A DNA stretch of 64,000 nucleotides from Aralia elata (GCA_034770075.1 CM068377.1:51934271-51998270), one strand, 5' to 3'; counted from the first letter of the stretch, positions 9,703 through 21,721 are shown. The notes: a model not told the origin generated them from the sequence alone. Program-made: numbers and translations.

Positions 9703-11600
9703 TATAATGCCCCGGATTTTCAGAAAATATTAAAATAAGAATTAAATGAATAAAATTCTTATTTGGTGATATGTTGTGTGATATGTGATGCATAAGTGAA
9801 TACGTGCTATGCAATAAGTGATTTTTGTGAATAATAAATATATTATTATTCTATATTTATTATTATATATAAATAAATTATAGGAGTAATTTATAAATGG
9901 AAATGAAATGAGTAAATTAATTCGTTAATTGAAAGTTAGTGAGTAAAAGGTTTGTTTTAATTAGTTAAATAATGAAATTTATTTAATTAATAATGATAAT
10001 TTATGTTATAATAAATAATTATAACATGAATAATGGAATACTATTTAGTATGATGGTAAATAGATGTGCATTAAATTCATTTTGAATAAAGGATGGAATA
10101 TATTAAATTATATTTTTTAAGATACCTAAATTGTTTGAAAATAATTTATGGAAGGAAATAGATAATTAAATTTAATTATACAATGAGAAGTTGTTTATAT
10201 TAAATAAGAGAATTTGAAATAATTTTTGTAATTATTAGAAGGATTTAATTGTTCAATTATTGAAATAATTGGACTACATGTATTATATATGTGAAGTAAC
10301 CATATACGTTAAGTACTGAAAGGGTAGTATGTTGGGAAGCAGGGGAGTATTAACAATATTGCTGAGTCATTTGTTAGAAGCAGGAGGTGGGAGTCAATGA
10401 GGGAGAAGAAGGACACTAAGCCTTCATGTGATTGACTAAGCTGCTAAGGGAATTAGAGAGCTAATAACCTAGAACAGAAACAGCTCCGCTCTCATTACCT
10501 CATACTCTTAGTCTCATTTTTTTTTCTTTCTTTCTCTCTCACAATTACCAAGTCGCCCACTCACCATTCAAAGAAGTTGGAACTAAGGAAATTGTTAAGA
10601 AATTGAAAGCTAAAGAAGCTAACAAAGGAACTAAGAAGCCAACTGAGATTTGAAAAGCAATTGGAGCAAGTATTAAACGAGAATCCATCAACTAAAGAGG
10701 ATTTGTGGAGAGAAGCTAAATTAAATTATAACGGTAATCTCCGATCAAGGCAAGTTTCTCAGTTTATTTATGTGAACTTCTGTTTATAAGTATGTGATAC
10801 CTATGAATTGCATTCTTTGCTTTGGGAATGATGAAAGTCAAATTATGACTAATTGTTGAATTGAGTTGGGGAACTCAATATATATGTGAGATGAATAATA
10901 GGTAAAGAACATGTGTAGTATGTTATGGTATATATGCCGCTACTAGCAGGGTATAAGTTTGATGAAGCATTTGTAATATGCTTGAACACCAAAAATATAA
11001 ATACATGAACTGAATGTGAAACCTATGTGCTACGTGAAGCATGATAGACTGTTAGACTTGCTGGGCCGTCGTGCTCAATCTTGCTTAATTGCAGGTTAAA
11101 GCTATGATGCGATTTCTCGTGATTAGGAGCGCATGAAAAGAAGACTAGTTGTTTAGTTAAGATGGTATTGAACCATGATGATGGTATTTTACAAGTGTAA
11201 ACCACAGAAATGTAAATCTTTGAGTTATTCAATAGCTAAAGGTTATCTGTTCTGAAAGGGGAATGTATTATGGTGATTGTATTGTACGTAAAGATTCCAT
11301 AAGTAAATCATCAATAGAAAACAAATATTAAGTATTGCGACTTGAAGCTCTTAATACATTTACTTAGATTAAATAAACCATATAATAAATATGATTTCAG
11401 TATAAAGTAGAATCGTAAAGGTTGCGATTCAGGGAACGAATAAATGGCAGAAAAAAAATAAAAATTATTCCTCATTTTTAGCTATTTTAGCAGTAAATAA
11501 TATTTTAAAGCTAGAACATGATAGTATTAACGCACAAGCTCGGGATTAAGATTAGTCCTAATTTTGGATTAAGTTGGTCCCGATTTTTGGGGTCGTTACA
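9703..11600 (+). mobile_element. Solo LTR, gypsy type, 1.9 kb
   Basis: It begins TATAATGCCCCGG (first dinucleotide TA, presumably mutated from TG) and ends GGGGTCGTTACA. It is flanked by the perfect 5-bp repeat TGTGA (9698-9702 and 11601-11605). The copia gag-protease linker continues on both sides. No PBS, polypurine tract or coding sequence lies inside, so it is a recombined solo LTR. It carries the TGAGC-type stem-loop with one arm mismatch at 11056-11084 (CTTGCTGGGC CGTCGT GCTCAATCTTGC). Confidence 0.85.
11056..11084 (+). promoter_or_regulatory. LTR stem-loop motif
   Basis: CTTGCTGGGCCGTCGTGCTCAATCTTGC-like element, as in the other gypsy LTRs of the window. No AATAAA follows closely here. 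Confidence 0.45.
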
Positions 11601-11605
11601 TGTGA

Positions 11606-13300
11606 CCTGTTGTCTTTTGGAACACCAATCTGACCACCAGAGATTTGACAACTTGGAGTACTAGGTTCAGAATCCTCTTTGGATTTCACAAATATAATAC
11701 CTCTATTTGATGAAGAGGTATGGTTATTGCTAGTATCCACTGATTTTTTTCACATTTGATAAATTTCCAAATCCTAGTCCTGATCTGTCAGATGCAACTC
11801 TCTGACTTGTGATCAATGTATCCATCGATGAGGAAGAACGATTCCACATTGAGATTGTCTTTTCTAATTCCTCTATTTTAGAGTTAAGAGTAGATTCTCT
11901 CAGTGTATAGTTTTCAGTTATCTTTCTCAAGTTTTCATTCTCAGTCTCAAACTTGGATAGAGAAGTATTGTTACGTAGAGCGGCTTCCAACTCTACGTGC
12001 ACCTTCTCTTTTTCCTTTTGAAGCAGAGAATGATCCTTTGATAGTACCCTAAATAACTTCATATATATATGTAATTTAGATGTTATATTATGTAAAGCTA
12101 ATCTTAGATCATCCATACTAACATCAAGAGAGTTGAAGTCAAATACTTCACCGATGTCGATCACTCGACGATCAGTGGTTGTGCCAGAATCTTCTTCTAT
12201 CGCCGTTAGACATAGATTTACAATTTGAGGTTCTTCATCATCGCTGGAGTCTGAACTAGAATCTTCTTCCGACTCACTCCATGATTCTTCAGCTACATAG
12301 CCTTTGTCCTTCTTGTTATGCTTTTTGTAATCTTTGTATTCTTTCTTTCCATAGGACTTCTATTTGTCTTTCTTGAGATTTTTTCGTCGAGGTTTGGTGC
12401 ACTCTGAGATGAAATGGCCAAGTTTCTTACAATTGTAACAAAGATCTTTGTCTTGATCCTTACTAATGTTCCCTTTGAAGTTATTCCTTGATTTCCAACT
12501 GCTTCTCTTCTTCATGAACTTCCTCAGCCTTCAAACAAGCAAAGCTATGTCTTCATCTTCATCAGCTTCTCTTTGGTCATCATCCTCATCGTCCTCAGCT
12601 GGAGCTTTGGAAGCAGCTACAGAAGCTTTGAGTGCTACTCCTTTATCTTTTCTTTTGTTTTTAGAGAGAGTTTTAGCTCTTTGATTCAGCTCAAGCGCAT
12701 ATGTAAGAAGATTGCCGTAAAGCTTCTGCACAATCATTTCATGTAGATTTTCAACTCTCTGATGGCAGTGGTCTTGGCATCCCATTTGCTTGGAAGAACT
12801 CTCATGAACTTTATGTTCAGATCTTTGTTGGGATAGACTTTATCATAAGATCTCAAGGAGTTTAGTAGAACATTAAATCATTCATAAGTGGTCGTAATGT
12901 TCTCTCAAGGAATATGAGAAAATATTTCATATTGCTGAGTTAAGAGAGATTGTTTGTTCTCCCTTACTTCTTCTGCACCCTCATGCATTACAAGCAGGGC
13001 TTCCCAGACTTCTTTGGCAGTGGTGGAGTTTATAACATGCTTAGCTCTCTTATCTAGTTGCACCAACTTCTTTTCATTTTTTGTCCATTCTATCCTTTGC
13101 TTAACAGCGACTTTGTTTGGATCTTCAGTCGTTGGCTTGGTAGGAACATACGGACCATTTAGGACATCATCAAATAAATCATCATCGATTGCGTCCATGT
13201 ATGCCTGCATGCGTACTTTCCAGTTAGCAAATTTTTCTCTATTTAAAAGAGGTGGTTTGTTTCCTCCACTAAGCTCAGAACTGGTTTTGTTTAGTGCCAT
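11606..13300 (-). pseudogene. SIRE copia gag, degenerate
   Basis: The start ATG is at 13300-13298, 40 bases after the PBS. The first 131 codons are open (MALNKTSSELSGGNKPP..., a UBN2-type gag with FANWKVRMQAYMD). Compared with the plus-strand copy it lacks roughly a dozen codons near KHVINSTTAKEVW. Frameshifts follow. A zinc knuckle with perfect CX2CX4HX4C spacing (CYNCKKLGHFISEC) is at 12440-12399. The 144-codon stretch 12164-11730 is rich in heptad-like Leu/Glu (coiled coil), as in SIRE gag. The acidic run EDDEDDDQREADEDED lies near 12600. Gag would form the cytoplasmic virus-like particle. This copy cannot make the full protein. Confidence 0.85.
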
Positions 13301-13340
13301 AGATCAACTCAAAGTGTAAGCTTTATATTCGTGAGAACCT

Positions 13341-13352
13341 GCTCTGATACCA
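13341..13352 (-). other. Primer-binding site of minus-strand SIRE element
   Basis: Minus strand TGGTATCAGAGC, two bases from the LTR end ...GGAAACAACA (13355). Same layout as the plus-strand copy at 21710-21721. Confidence 0.85.
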
Positions 13353-13354
13353 CT

Positions 13355-14857
13355 TGTTGTTTCCTAGAGGCACTTAAAGAACTAGAAGAGGGGGGGGGGG
13401 TTGAATAGATCCCTTTTAAAAAAAAAATTACCGGATTAATGTGTTACCTAATAGTTTGTTAATCAGATTAATTTAGCACGACGAAAAATATGATCTTAAA
13501 AGATTTCTCCTTAAAGATGACTTAAAGATTTCAGTTCTTAATTTAGTTAAGAATATCAATCACAAATAATGATGCATATAATGTAAGATAAAAAGATAAA
13601 TGACACAAAGAGATTTTTAAGCGGTTCGAAGACTGAACAACTCCTACTCCACTCTTTTATTTCAACAAGTAAGAATTCCACTATAAATTCGATCACTTTG
13701 ATCAGGACACTCTTGCCCTCTTTAAGACTAGCAGACTTGGATATTTTAGTCACTACAACAAGGACACAAAGACCTCTTCAAGCCCTGCAGACTTGGAACA
13801 ACTCAGTACACCAAGTACTCTTCAAGCCCAGCAGACTTGGAATCTTTATGGTCACTTAGACTAGAACGAACAGTTATATGTATGTTGTTGAGAGGTGTTG
13901 CTAAGTTGATGTTAAGCTTATCTTCTCAAAAACTTAGCAGCATGAACCAGATGTTCAAATCGTAGAATATGTTCTTCTTTTTGGCATAGTATATTTGGCT
14001 TTTATCAAATGTTATTCGTTAATCCTATTTTGGATTTCTTTGTCATCTTATAGTTTACCTGAGTTTCTTCCCGTTGCTACGTTTTTGTTGCTACATTTAA
14101 TGCTCCAGATATTCTGAGATACTTGATGTGGGCATTTTGAGTTTAGGTGTCAACTTTCTATTGTCTCGTCTATCACATCAGTCTGCAACTTCACCTACCA
14201 CTTCGACCTATCACTTTCAGCAAACTAGTTATTAGACACATCCTCTGATCTTCGATTTCACAAGGATGTTTGGTGTGTGCCTTGAGACTTTCACCCAGTA
14301 GTACTTCCTTATTAGTTTGTCAGGATTGATTGCTCTATGATCATGGGAGTTCGTAGTGTGAGTTCTGCGAACTGATGATGACTTTACGATAAGTCTGGAA
14401 CTCTACGAATCTTCCTTTAGTTGAATGATTTAGGAGGTGCTTTACTATTTAACTTTAGCCTTGCGATTCTCTGAAGCACTCTATGTTCAGTCCTTGCTGA
14501 GTGAGCTTTGCTTGGCTTTACGATTCAGTTCACTTTACGATAGAAGCCACAGCTCTGCGATGAGTCCAAAGCTTTTACGATAGATAAATTAGCTCTTTGT
14601 TTTGTCCGAAGCTTTAAGATAGGAGAGTTTAGTCTGCAATCTAACATATTTTCTTTACAGCTTGTCAGACTAAACTTTACTTTCATATTAAGCCTATGCC
14701 TCAACTCAAAGAGATCAACCTAACAAGTTTAATCTTTTAACTCTAAGTCCTTGTATATTGAATCATCAAGAAGGACTTTACAAAAACTTGTTGATACAAA
14801 TATACATTAGTATCTATCATCATCAAATTAAATAAATGAATCATGCAGACTCCAACA
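13355..14857 (-). repeat. SIRE LTR, minus strand, 1.5 kb
   Basis: The minus strand begins TGTTGGAGTCTGC at 14857 and ends AAACAACA at 13355. It shares blocks with the plus-strand LTR 20397-21707 (AATTTGATGATGAT, AAGTCCTTCTT, AACTTGTTAGGTT). A poly-G run (about 11) is at 13390-13400. Degenerate CTCTACGA/TTTACGAT words recur at 14380-14600. It serves as 5' LTR for 13354-5489. It is also preceded by a polypurine tract at 14858, which would make it a 3' LTR of another copy. Confidence 0.85.
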
Positions 14858-15100
14858 ATCTCTCCCTATTTGATGATGACAAAACCAGCAGTTTCATATG
14901 ACAATTAAGAATGCATTGCTTTAATTTTAAATATAACTTAAAATACAGTAAGCCACTGCATTGCTAGATCAAAAGAATGAATTTATTGAAGATTAAAGAG
15001 TTTTTGCAATATTCATCAGATTCTAACATTCTAGCAAGGAGTCAAAACGACTAACAGGCACACCCTAAGGTCACCCCTAACCCCTAAGTCGACCCCAAGG
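14858..15100 (-). mobile_element. Polypurine tract and 3' interior remnant of a second SIRE copy
   Basis: Minus strand ...GTCATCATCAAATAGGGAGAGAT abuts the LTR start TGTTGG at 14857. This is the normal polypurine tract/3' LTR junction of SIRE elements. The adjoining 200 bases have no recognisable coding sequence, and the right boundary is uncertain. Confidence 0.6.
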
Positions 15101-15189
15101 GGTGCTCTCCCTTATGGTGGGGCTGCTCTAATGTCTTTTCATCACCTCTCAAGCTCAACACTTAGTATGTGTTAATTCTAAGTACTGTA
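15101..15189. other. Unassigned short stretch
   Basis: C- and G-rich patch (CACCCCTAACCCCTAAG, CCCCAAGGGGTG) between the SIRE remnant and the old Athila LTR. No feature recognised. Confidence 0.3.
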
Positions 15190-16338
15190 TGTGCACAATG
15201 TTAAATTGAAGAACTGACAAGTACAGGTCGAACCCTTAGAGACTAAATTAATTTTAAAATATCCTTAATATGTATATCAGGCAAATTAGAAATAGAGATG
15301 AAAAATTGATTAACCACAATTAAAAACTAAATAAACTAATTAGAAGATGAAAACTAATAATAAGGAAGGAATCTAGGAATCTAAATCCACTAAACAATAA
15401 ACATAACAAATATTCTAATTTCTTCTATTTTATAACTCAAATTATGCCACTAGTTTGGTGTACATAATTCAAGAAATAAATTAATTAAATTTCAAGTAAA
15501 AATTAACTATACCTTTGATCTCCCTTCCCTTTAAGTTAATAATTTTATAACTAACGTAGGCAAGCACAAACTATGAAAATTTAAGAATTAACTATAACTC
15601 ATCAAAACTTCTTCGAGCAAGTATGAATTATGAAAAACTCATATCTTAACAATAATCTATCAAAATCTCTTAATTAATTTAAAATCACATAAGAAATATA
15701 AAACGAAGTTATTTCAATAACGAAATATGAAGGCGAAATTAATTAAATGTTAAAGCGCATTTAATAGAAAAGATAAAGAATATTGTCATGAATAAATATT
15801 TAATTTCATCTTCATCCTAGATATAAAAAATTAGCTAGACATTAAAATAAATATGATAACAAAAATAAAAAAGAAGAAGAAGAAAAGTCCCTTTATTAAG
15901 ATCTTCCAACGAGTCTACAATAAAGAGATAATTTAATTCTACTCTTACTCCTAACCTAAACTAATACATAGTAATACATAATAAACTCCCTTTTCTCCAA
16001 CATTAAGGAACCTATTTACAGAGGCAAATTACTTATACGCTAATTTAGTTACATTAAACTTGGACTATTTTTCTTCTCTTATCATCTTCTTTCATTCTTC
16101 GAATTTAACTAGCACACCAAGATTGTTGCACCTCCTTCCTTTTCCTTGTAAGATCCTTCTTGACTTCTTTCTTCTATGAATAAGAGCATTAAATATTGTT
16201 TGATCACTAAGATTTTGACTTTATGGAAATAAAATATTAAATCCTATAAAATAAAATAAAACATATTAATTAAATAAACTAATATAATAAAAAGGACAAA
16301 ATTAGGGATAATAAAATGCATGAATTATGAGCCTATCA
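15190..16338 (-). mobile_element. Old Athila-type LTR, minus strand (low boundary approximate)
   Basis: The minus strand begins TGATAGGCTCATAATTCATG at 16338, which matches Athila LTR style, and near its end contains AAGGGTTCGACCTGTACTTG, comparable to GGGTTCGACACTCG...TATACTTGC in the Athila 2 LTR (59810). Upstream of its start the minus strand reads AACGAGCAAAAGATTGG, a decayed form of the Athila pre-LTR phrase seen at 52060-52089. No clean target duplication was found. The low end is a guess within about 60 bases. Confidence 0.6.
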
Positions 16339-16515
16339 AATACCTCAATACCAATCTTTTGCTCGTTCTCGAGTAAAATAAAAAGAAAATAAAATAAAAC
16401 AAAAACTAAACTACCCCCATTTTCATAGGAAACACGATTACACTTAACATGTGTAATAAACCTTTAAACCCCAAGGTAACCTTAAGTGGACGAGTTGTGT
16501 CTCGTGAAGATTTGT
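16339..16515 (-). mobile_element. Athila 3' non-coding interior, part 1
   Basis: Minus-strand continuation upstream of the old LTR. It includes a G-run AAATGGGGGTAGTTTAG (plus 16412-16432), resembling an extra polypurine tract. It continues at 20073 after the inserted solo LTR. Confidence 0.5.
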
Positions 16516-17260
16516 TGTAATGATCGAGAATACTATGTGTCGCAATAAAGGTTATTTAATTTTTTTTATATGAATCTTTATGAAGATTTGTTGTCAGCAT
16601 ATATGTGAATATTTGTATGTGATGAGGATTAAGTAAGTTAATTTACTTATTTTAAATTGACTAAGGAATGAAAAGGAAGCCAAGATGAATGATTAACTAA
16701 GTTAATTAATGAGAAGCAAAATAAGCTTATGTTATGAATTAACATAGCTTGAATGGTGCTTGTATGAAAATGGATAGATGTATGCTAATCGAGCGATAAG
16801 AGTTTTCAAGCCAATTAGGGCTAATTGAGTTAAGGAATTAGTGGCACAAAAAGGAAAGCCAAAAGATAAGAATTTATTGAGTTAAGCTTATGTCACCATC
16901 TAACTAAGCTTGAGATGATAGCCTCATATGATAATATATAATGGCTTAAATGAATTATGCTAACGAACTAGTAAATTTTGTTAAAGGTTAAAAATGAGTT
17001 AACTAAATGACTTAGCCGACAAACCCTAGCGCATTGCTATTTCGGGAAGCCCAAGAGAGGGATTACTAAAGCCCAAAAGAAAGCCCATACCAAGCCCTAG
17101 TAAACTTTGTAGGGATTCCAAGACCAAGCCCAAATCATGGGCCAATGGGTGGCCCAAAATGAGAATGATGATATAAGCAAGCAAAAGGATGATGATGTAA
17201 TAAAAGAAGGAAAAGAAAAGCAAAATGGGAGGATTTTTTAGGGAAATTCCGACCATATAG

Positions 17261-17345
17261 GGGGCCCCACATGGGAAAGATTGTATACAAAGTGGTGGGC
17301 CCCACATGGGAGAAATTGTGGCCAAATGGTAGGCCCCACATGAAG
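17261..17345 (+). repeat. Triplicated GGCCCCACATG unit
   Basis: GGGGCCCCACATGGGA, GGGCCCCACATGGGAG and AGGCCCCACATGAAG at roughly 35-40 base spacing, upstream of the TATA box of the solo LTR. Confidence 0.8.
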
Positions 17346-17523
17346 AAAAAATGGGATGAAAGTTACTAGCAAGAATTGCTTTACATTTCTTCACTCAATC
17401 TACATGTCTCCATCATTTTTGTTGACAATCCATTGCAAGTAAACTTTTGATTATAAGCTTTTAAGTATGCTTCGAAAGTGTGTTGGATAATTAGTAGAGG
17501 CCTAAGCAAGGTTAGCAAATGTT

Positions 17524-17532
17524 TATAAATAG
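17524..17532 (+). promoter_or_regulatory. TATA box of the solo LTR
   Basis: TATAAATAG, about 1 kb into the LTR and downstream of the TGGGCC-rich block. Confidence 0.55.
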
Positions 17533-19730
17533 AAGGCACCAAATACTTGAAGCCTTTTTATTTTCAACATTTTCCAAGTTAGAGAGAGTTTGTGAGAGCA
17601 AGAAAGAAAGAGCAAGAACGCTTGAGAGGCTAAGGAAGGGGGAAGGCCACGGTTGAGAAGGGATAAGAGGGAGAGGACCTAGCAAGCCAAGCTACCAAGA
17701 AAGATCATCCATCATCCAAACAAAGGTTGAAAAGTTTTCTAACCCTAGTTTTAATTTTTTTCTCTTAGCATAGATTGTGTTTTGCTTGGTTGTTGTGGGT
17801 GTTTTGCATGTATGGTGGATCATGCTGGATTCTATGTTATAAGGAAGGTTATGAAGGAGTATAATTACTTGCTATGTATTTTATGTATGAAGAAACATGA
17901 AAAACATCAAGTTTTCTAAGAAAACCTAAATGTTAAAAAGAATGAAATTTTCAGAAACAGAACCCGAACTTGGGACAAGCATAACTCTTGGCTCATTTCG
18001 AATTTTTGAGTGAGGTCAAGACCTGGAGGCACATTACATGAGTCCCCTAAAATATCCAATTGGAATTTCTAGAAAATGTGTTGTAGATTTTTGTGGGGAC
18101 AAATTCTACCAAAACAGTCCGAAACTGAAAATCGAACAAAACCTACTGCCCTAAACTGTTCGTGCCCTCTTTTGACAAACTAGACAATGAAATAAGTTCA
18201 GGACTTTTTGGGACTGAAACTAGATAATCTTATGTGGTTCCTGTCCAAAGATGGTCAAATTCCGACATCGGATGAGGGAGTTATGGCCAAAACAAGAACT
18301 AGAGTTTTCAATACTAAAACTATCATAACTTAAGTTCTGTAACTCCGATGACCATAAAATTTAAACTGAAACTTCATGTTAATATGTGTAAGATTCTGGA
18401 AAGAGATGGGAAGTTTTGAAGTTTAGCACGATATAGTTAATTTTGCTAAGTTACGAACTTAAAACGGATTTTTGAAAAATATTAAAGTAAGTTAAAAAAT
18501 TACAATAAAATTATTTTTGTGTGTAGAATATAGGTATATATATGTGGCCAGAAAAGAAAATAATAATAAAATGGTTAAGGAGGCTTAATGAGGAAATTAG
18601 GCTTCAAATGAATTAAAAACGATTAAAAATCGTAAAGTCGGGAATTACTGAAATAATTCCTACCGACTGGAATATATTAATTTGTGACGTATAAGTCTAT
18701 TTGAATGCTAATTACATATTTTTATGAAAATATTATAAGTATAATGTACGGGAACGTTTACGTTCGGATTAAGTTAGAAGAATATTTGCCAAGTTAGGTT
18801 ACGATAATTTTCGGCAATGTTATTAAAAGGGTAACGATTAAGCGAATCTTTATTGATATTGTAAGTTATCTGAGTAACGACGTACTAGGGTTAAGCGTAA
18901 ACAACGAGACAGACAAGTATATTAACTTCATTTGATTTTCATATTAAATGCAAGTTTCCGGAGATTACTCCAATTCTTGTAATTGTGCAAGTTTTCTATT
19001 CAAACTCTTATTTGATATTTTCTAAATGATAATTGCATGTTATATTCGCACTAAGGTGCATTTGAGAAATTCATTCAGATATTGAATCATTAAGCATGAA
19101 ACGTTCTAGTATGTATGAATTGCTTTGTTAATGAAAGTCTATGACACTTGTTTCGGCTAGACTGATATTGATGTAATATGTTGAAATCATAGAATTTCTT
19201 TGAAGCTAATCTAAACCATATTGTTGTGGTGTGGACTCATGATGTAAGACTGAGATGAACAATCCTTATAAAAGGGGAACTTTATTATCGAACCTCCGAC
19301 CCTGCGCGCTATGTTTGAATGTTATGCATAATATGAAGTACAATAACGCTGATCACCTTACATACTTACAAATGGTATAATTAGTCCTTGAGATTAACTT
19401 ATACACTTGAAGTATTCAGTTAAATAACTGATAATTCCTCTAGGAGTTCACGATCCATAGAGATCACTCAGCATGAAATTTGGGAATAATCCTCTCTATT
19501 GAGTTTTGTTACAGCATTGCTATTTCTTCACAATTAATTGGATATTGTTGAAACCTCAGAGTGTTTAACTCTTTTATTCATAATGTGTTATTCAGCATGA
19601 GATTTAGGAAAATCTTTGTTATTGGAAATGATTCAATATTTCAGTTACTTCACAATCTTTTGAATATTACTGAAGTTCTAGAAAGTTAAACTCTTTTATT
19701 CATGATATACTATTTATTGTACGCTTTAAA

Positions 19731-19775
19731 CTTGCTGAGAAAATTAGTTGCTCACCCTTACTTTAAATAAAACTT
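19731..19775 (+). promoter_or_regulatory. LTR stem-loop and poly(A)-signal block
   Basis: CTTGCTGAG, loop, GTTGCTCACCCTTAC, then AAATAAAACTTTTCAG. Same order as at 32103 and 38770. It is probably the R-region 3' end, by analogy. Confidence 0.5.
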
Positions 19776-20072
19776 TTCAGCCAAGACCAAGGTAGCCGAA
19801 TGTTCTAGGAAGGACAAAGGCAAAGGGAAGGCGATCGAATAGTGTCAATTGTGTACTATTTATTATGTTATGGATTGATATAAATATTTTGTATTATAAG
19901 ATATGTTTTGTAAAGGTTAGTTAAACCTAGAAAAACGATATGTTTTGTATTAATGCAATGTAAGGAATGATGTAATTCATATTCAATGGGTAGATAGATG
20001 TGATATGTATGTTGTATCGTGAGTATCGAACCCAAGGTTCAAGGGACCTGGATTTGGGGGCATCACATTTGT

Positions 20073-20396
20073 AGTGAATATACCCACAAAATTCAAAATT
20101 ATAAATAGAATATATTCGGGTTTAGCAAGTTATGAAATTGAAAGAAAATTTTTAAATATCCATGGGCATTATACAGAAGCAAGATTAAATTCAAAGTCAC
20201 ATTTTCACCTTATCAAAAATACCCTATCTTCATTTTAGACACAACCCATAAAATTGATTCCATGTGCTACATGCATTGTATATGTGATATAACTCTTAGT
20301 AGGGATGTTTACCATGAAAATCAAGAAAATTAGCTCCTTTTTTTTCTTTTTTTCTTTGACTTGTATAATGTCTCATTTTATTAAGTTTTTCAAAGT
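20073..20396 (-). mobile_element. Athila 3' non-coding interior, part 2
   Basis: Continues 16339-16515 across the solo LTR. On the minus strand it has an A-rich run (AAAGAAAAAAAGAAAAAAAAGGAGC, plus 20334-20358) like the A-rich stretch at 51390-51432 of the complete Athila. No gene. The plus-strand SIRE element begins at 20397. Confidence 0.45.
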
Positions 20397-21707
20397 TGTT
20401 AGTAACTACAATTTATGTTTAGTCCTATTTAATTTGATGATGATTCTACCTTAATGTATATTTGTATGCAAATAAATTTTGTGAAGTCCTTCTTAAAAGA
20501 ATCTTATGTAAAAGGACTTAGTTTAGGGATCAAACTTGTTAGGTTAATCCAAATCGTAGAGTTAAAACTCTATAATGGCTATGTTGTTCAAGGCTAAATG
20601 TGAATTGTAGAGCTAGAGGCAATATTACTCTAAGATCGTAGAGTAGATTGAAGACAGTCAGAGATTGTAGAGTACAAGCCTAATCGTAGAGTCAAAATAG
20701 CAGAGTCACTCAATTCGTAGAGCTGAATAGTTAGTTTACGATTTCACTCTAATGAAACCCAAATCATAGATTGCAGTCGTTTGACAAGTCAGTGGTAGGT
20801 TATGACAAGTTCATTAACATTAACATCTGACCATCCAAGGTTATCCTCATATGATTTTGTGATAAGGACAAGTCAACAAAGCCTCTATCTAACAACTATT
20901 TTAGCAGAGTCAACGGACACGTGACTGCTACTATATTGTTTATAGTATTCAAGAAAATGACCTGAGGTGGTCCAAGCAGGCAGCAATTCAAAGTCAACAA
21001 TTTGATAAAAGATAAGTGTCCAAGCAAGAATGGAGCAATGGTAACTTTCTAATGGGAAGATCCTTAATGAACTGTATATAAAGTCAACAATTTCAATTAT
21101 CATATATACATCGAATCGATTAAGTCCAAGTGCTGAAACTCTGAGTTCATACAAGCTTCACTCTAAGATTCAAACAAACACACTCAGCTGCAAAGTTATT
21201 TAAAGAGTACCTAAAAGCAACTTAGCAGCACCTCAAATCATACAACTTCTTTTAGTGATTAGTCAGATCTAAGTGATCTTTTATAAACCAAGTCTATATG
21301 ACTTGAATGATTCTTTGTGAATCATTTGTGTAAAAGTTCTTAATGAACTATAATCTTGGTGATTACCCTCCTTAGTGGAATATCCCTATTTGTGGAGTAA
21401 AAGAGAGGATTAAGACAATTTTGTACTCTAAACCTCTTAAAAATTCTCTCGTGCTCTTTAATTTCTGTATTTCATATTCTGTCACTCTACGTTTTTATAT
21501 CTGTGACTAATTTCTACATTTGTTCACTAAATTTAGAACTGTGCATTTTTTGATAATCTTTGAAGGGTTTCTCTTAAATAATTTCGTTATGCTTAATCAA
21601 TTAATTAACTTGCTTAATTGATTTGATAACATCTCTTTAAAAAGAAAATTTAAAGAATTTATTTTACCTTCCCTTCTAGATCTCTTTGTGTCTTTCTGGG
21701 AATAACA
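20397..21707 (+). repeat. 5' LTR of plus-strand SIRE element
   Basis: TGTTAGTAACTAC...GGGAATAACA, 1311 bases. At 20552-20721 the word RTYGTAGAGY occurs six times. TATATAAAG at 21075-21083 is a candidate TATA box. The LTR ends two bases before the PBS. Confidence 0.85.
21075..21083 (+). promoter_or_regulatory. TATA box of SIRE LTR
   Basis: TATATAAAG, about 630 bases before the LTR end and downstream of the GTAGAG-word cluster. Confidence 0.5.
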
Positions 21708-21709
21708 AG

Positions 21710-21721
21710 TGGTATCAGAGC
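21710..21721 (+). other. Primer-binding site, initiator Met-tRNA type
   Basis: TGGTATCAGAGC two bases after the LTR end. Confidence 0.9.

Larger units (their letters stand above)
5489..13354 (-). mobile_element. SIRE-type Ty1/copia element, minus strand, interior (twice interrupted)
   Basis: Reading down the minus strand from the PBS at 13352: gag (start codon 13298-13300), coiled-coil gag region, protease, GAG-pre-integrase and integrase core. It stops at 5489, where another LTR was inserted. Reverse transcriptase and RNase H would lie left of the window or are lost. The interior is broken by two later insertions, 5709-8577 and 9703-11600, each with a 5-bp direct repeat. Frameshifts and stops make it inactive. 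The plus-strand copia at 20397-28286 is the same family and aligns from LTR through integrase. Confidence 0.85.
16516..20067 (+). mobile_element. Solo LTR, gypsy (Tekay-like), 3.55 kb
   Basis: TGTAATGATCGAG...GATTTGGGGGCATCACA, flanked by the perfect repeat TTTGT (16511-16515 and 20068-20072). No PBS or coding sequence inside. Its first 13 bases match the start of the minus-strand Tekay LTR at 39474. Landmarks in order: dense AGCCCA/TGGGCC words (17048-17160), three GGCCCCACATG repeats (17261-17345), TATAAATAG (17524-17532), and a stem-loop followed by AATAAAACTTTT (19731-19775). These allow a rough U3-R-U5 reading. Open frames on the minus strand at 17026-17394 are artefacts of the repeats. 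Confidence 0.85.

Noticed and set aside
15101..15189. Telomere-like CCCTAA words
   Set aside because: CCCCTAACCCCTAAG is too short and irregular for an interstitial telomeric repeat.
17026..17394. 122-codon minus-strand frame
   Set aside because: It lies in a solo LTR over GGCCCCACATG repeats and AGCCCA words. It has low-complexity translation and no start context or homology that I recognise.
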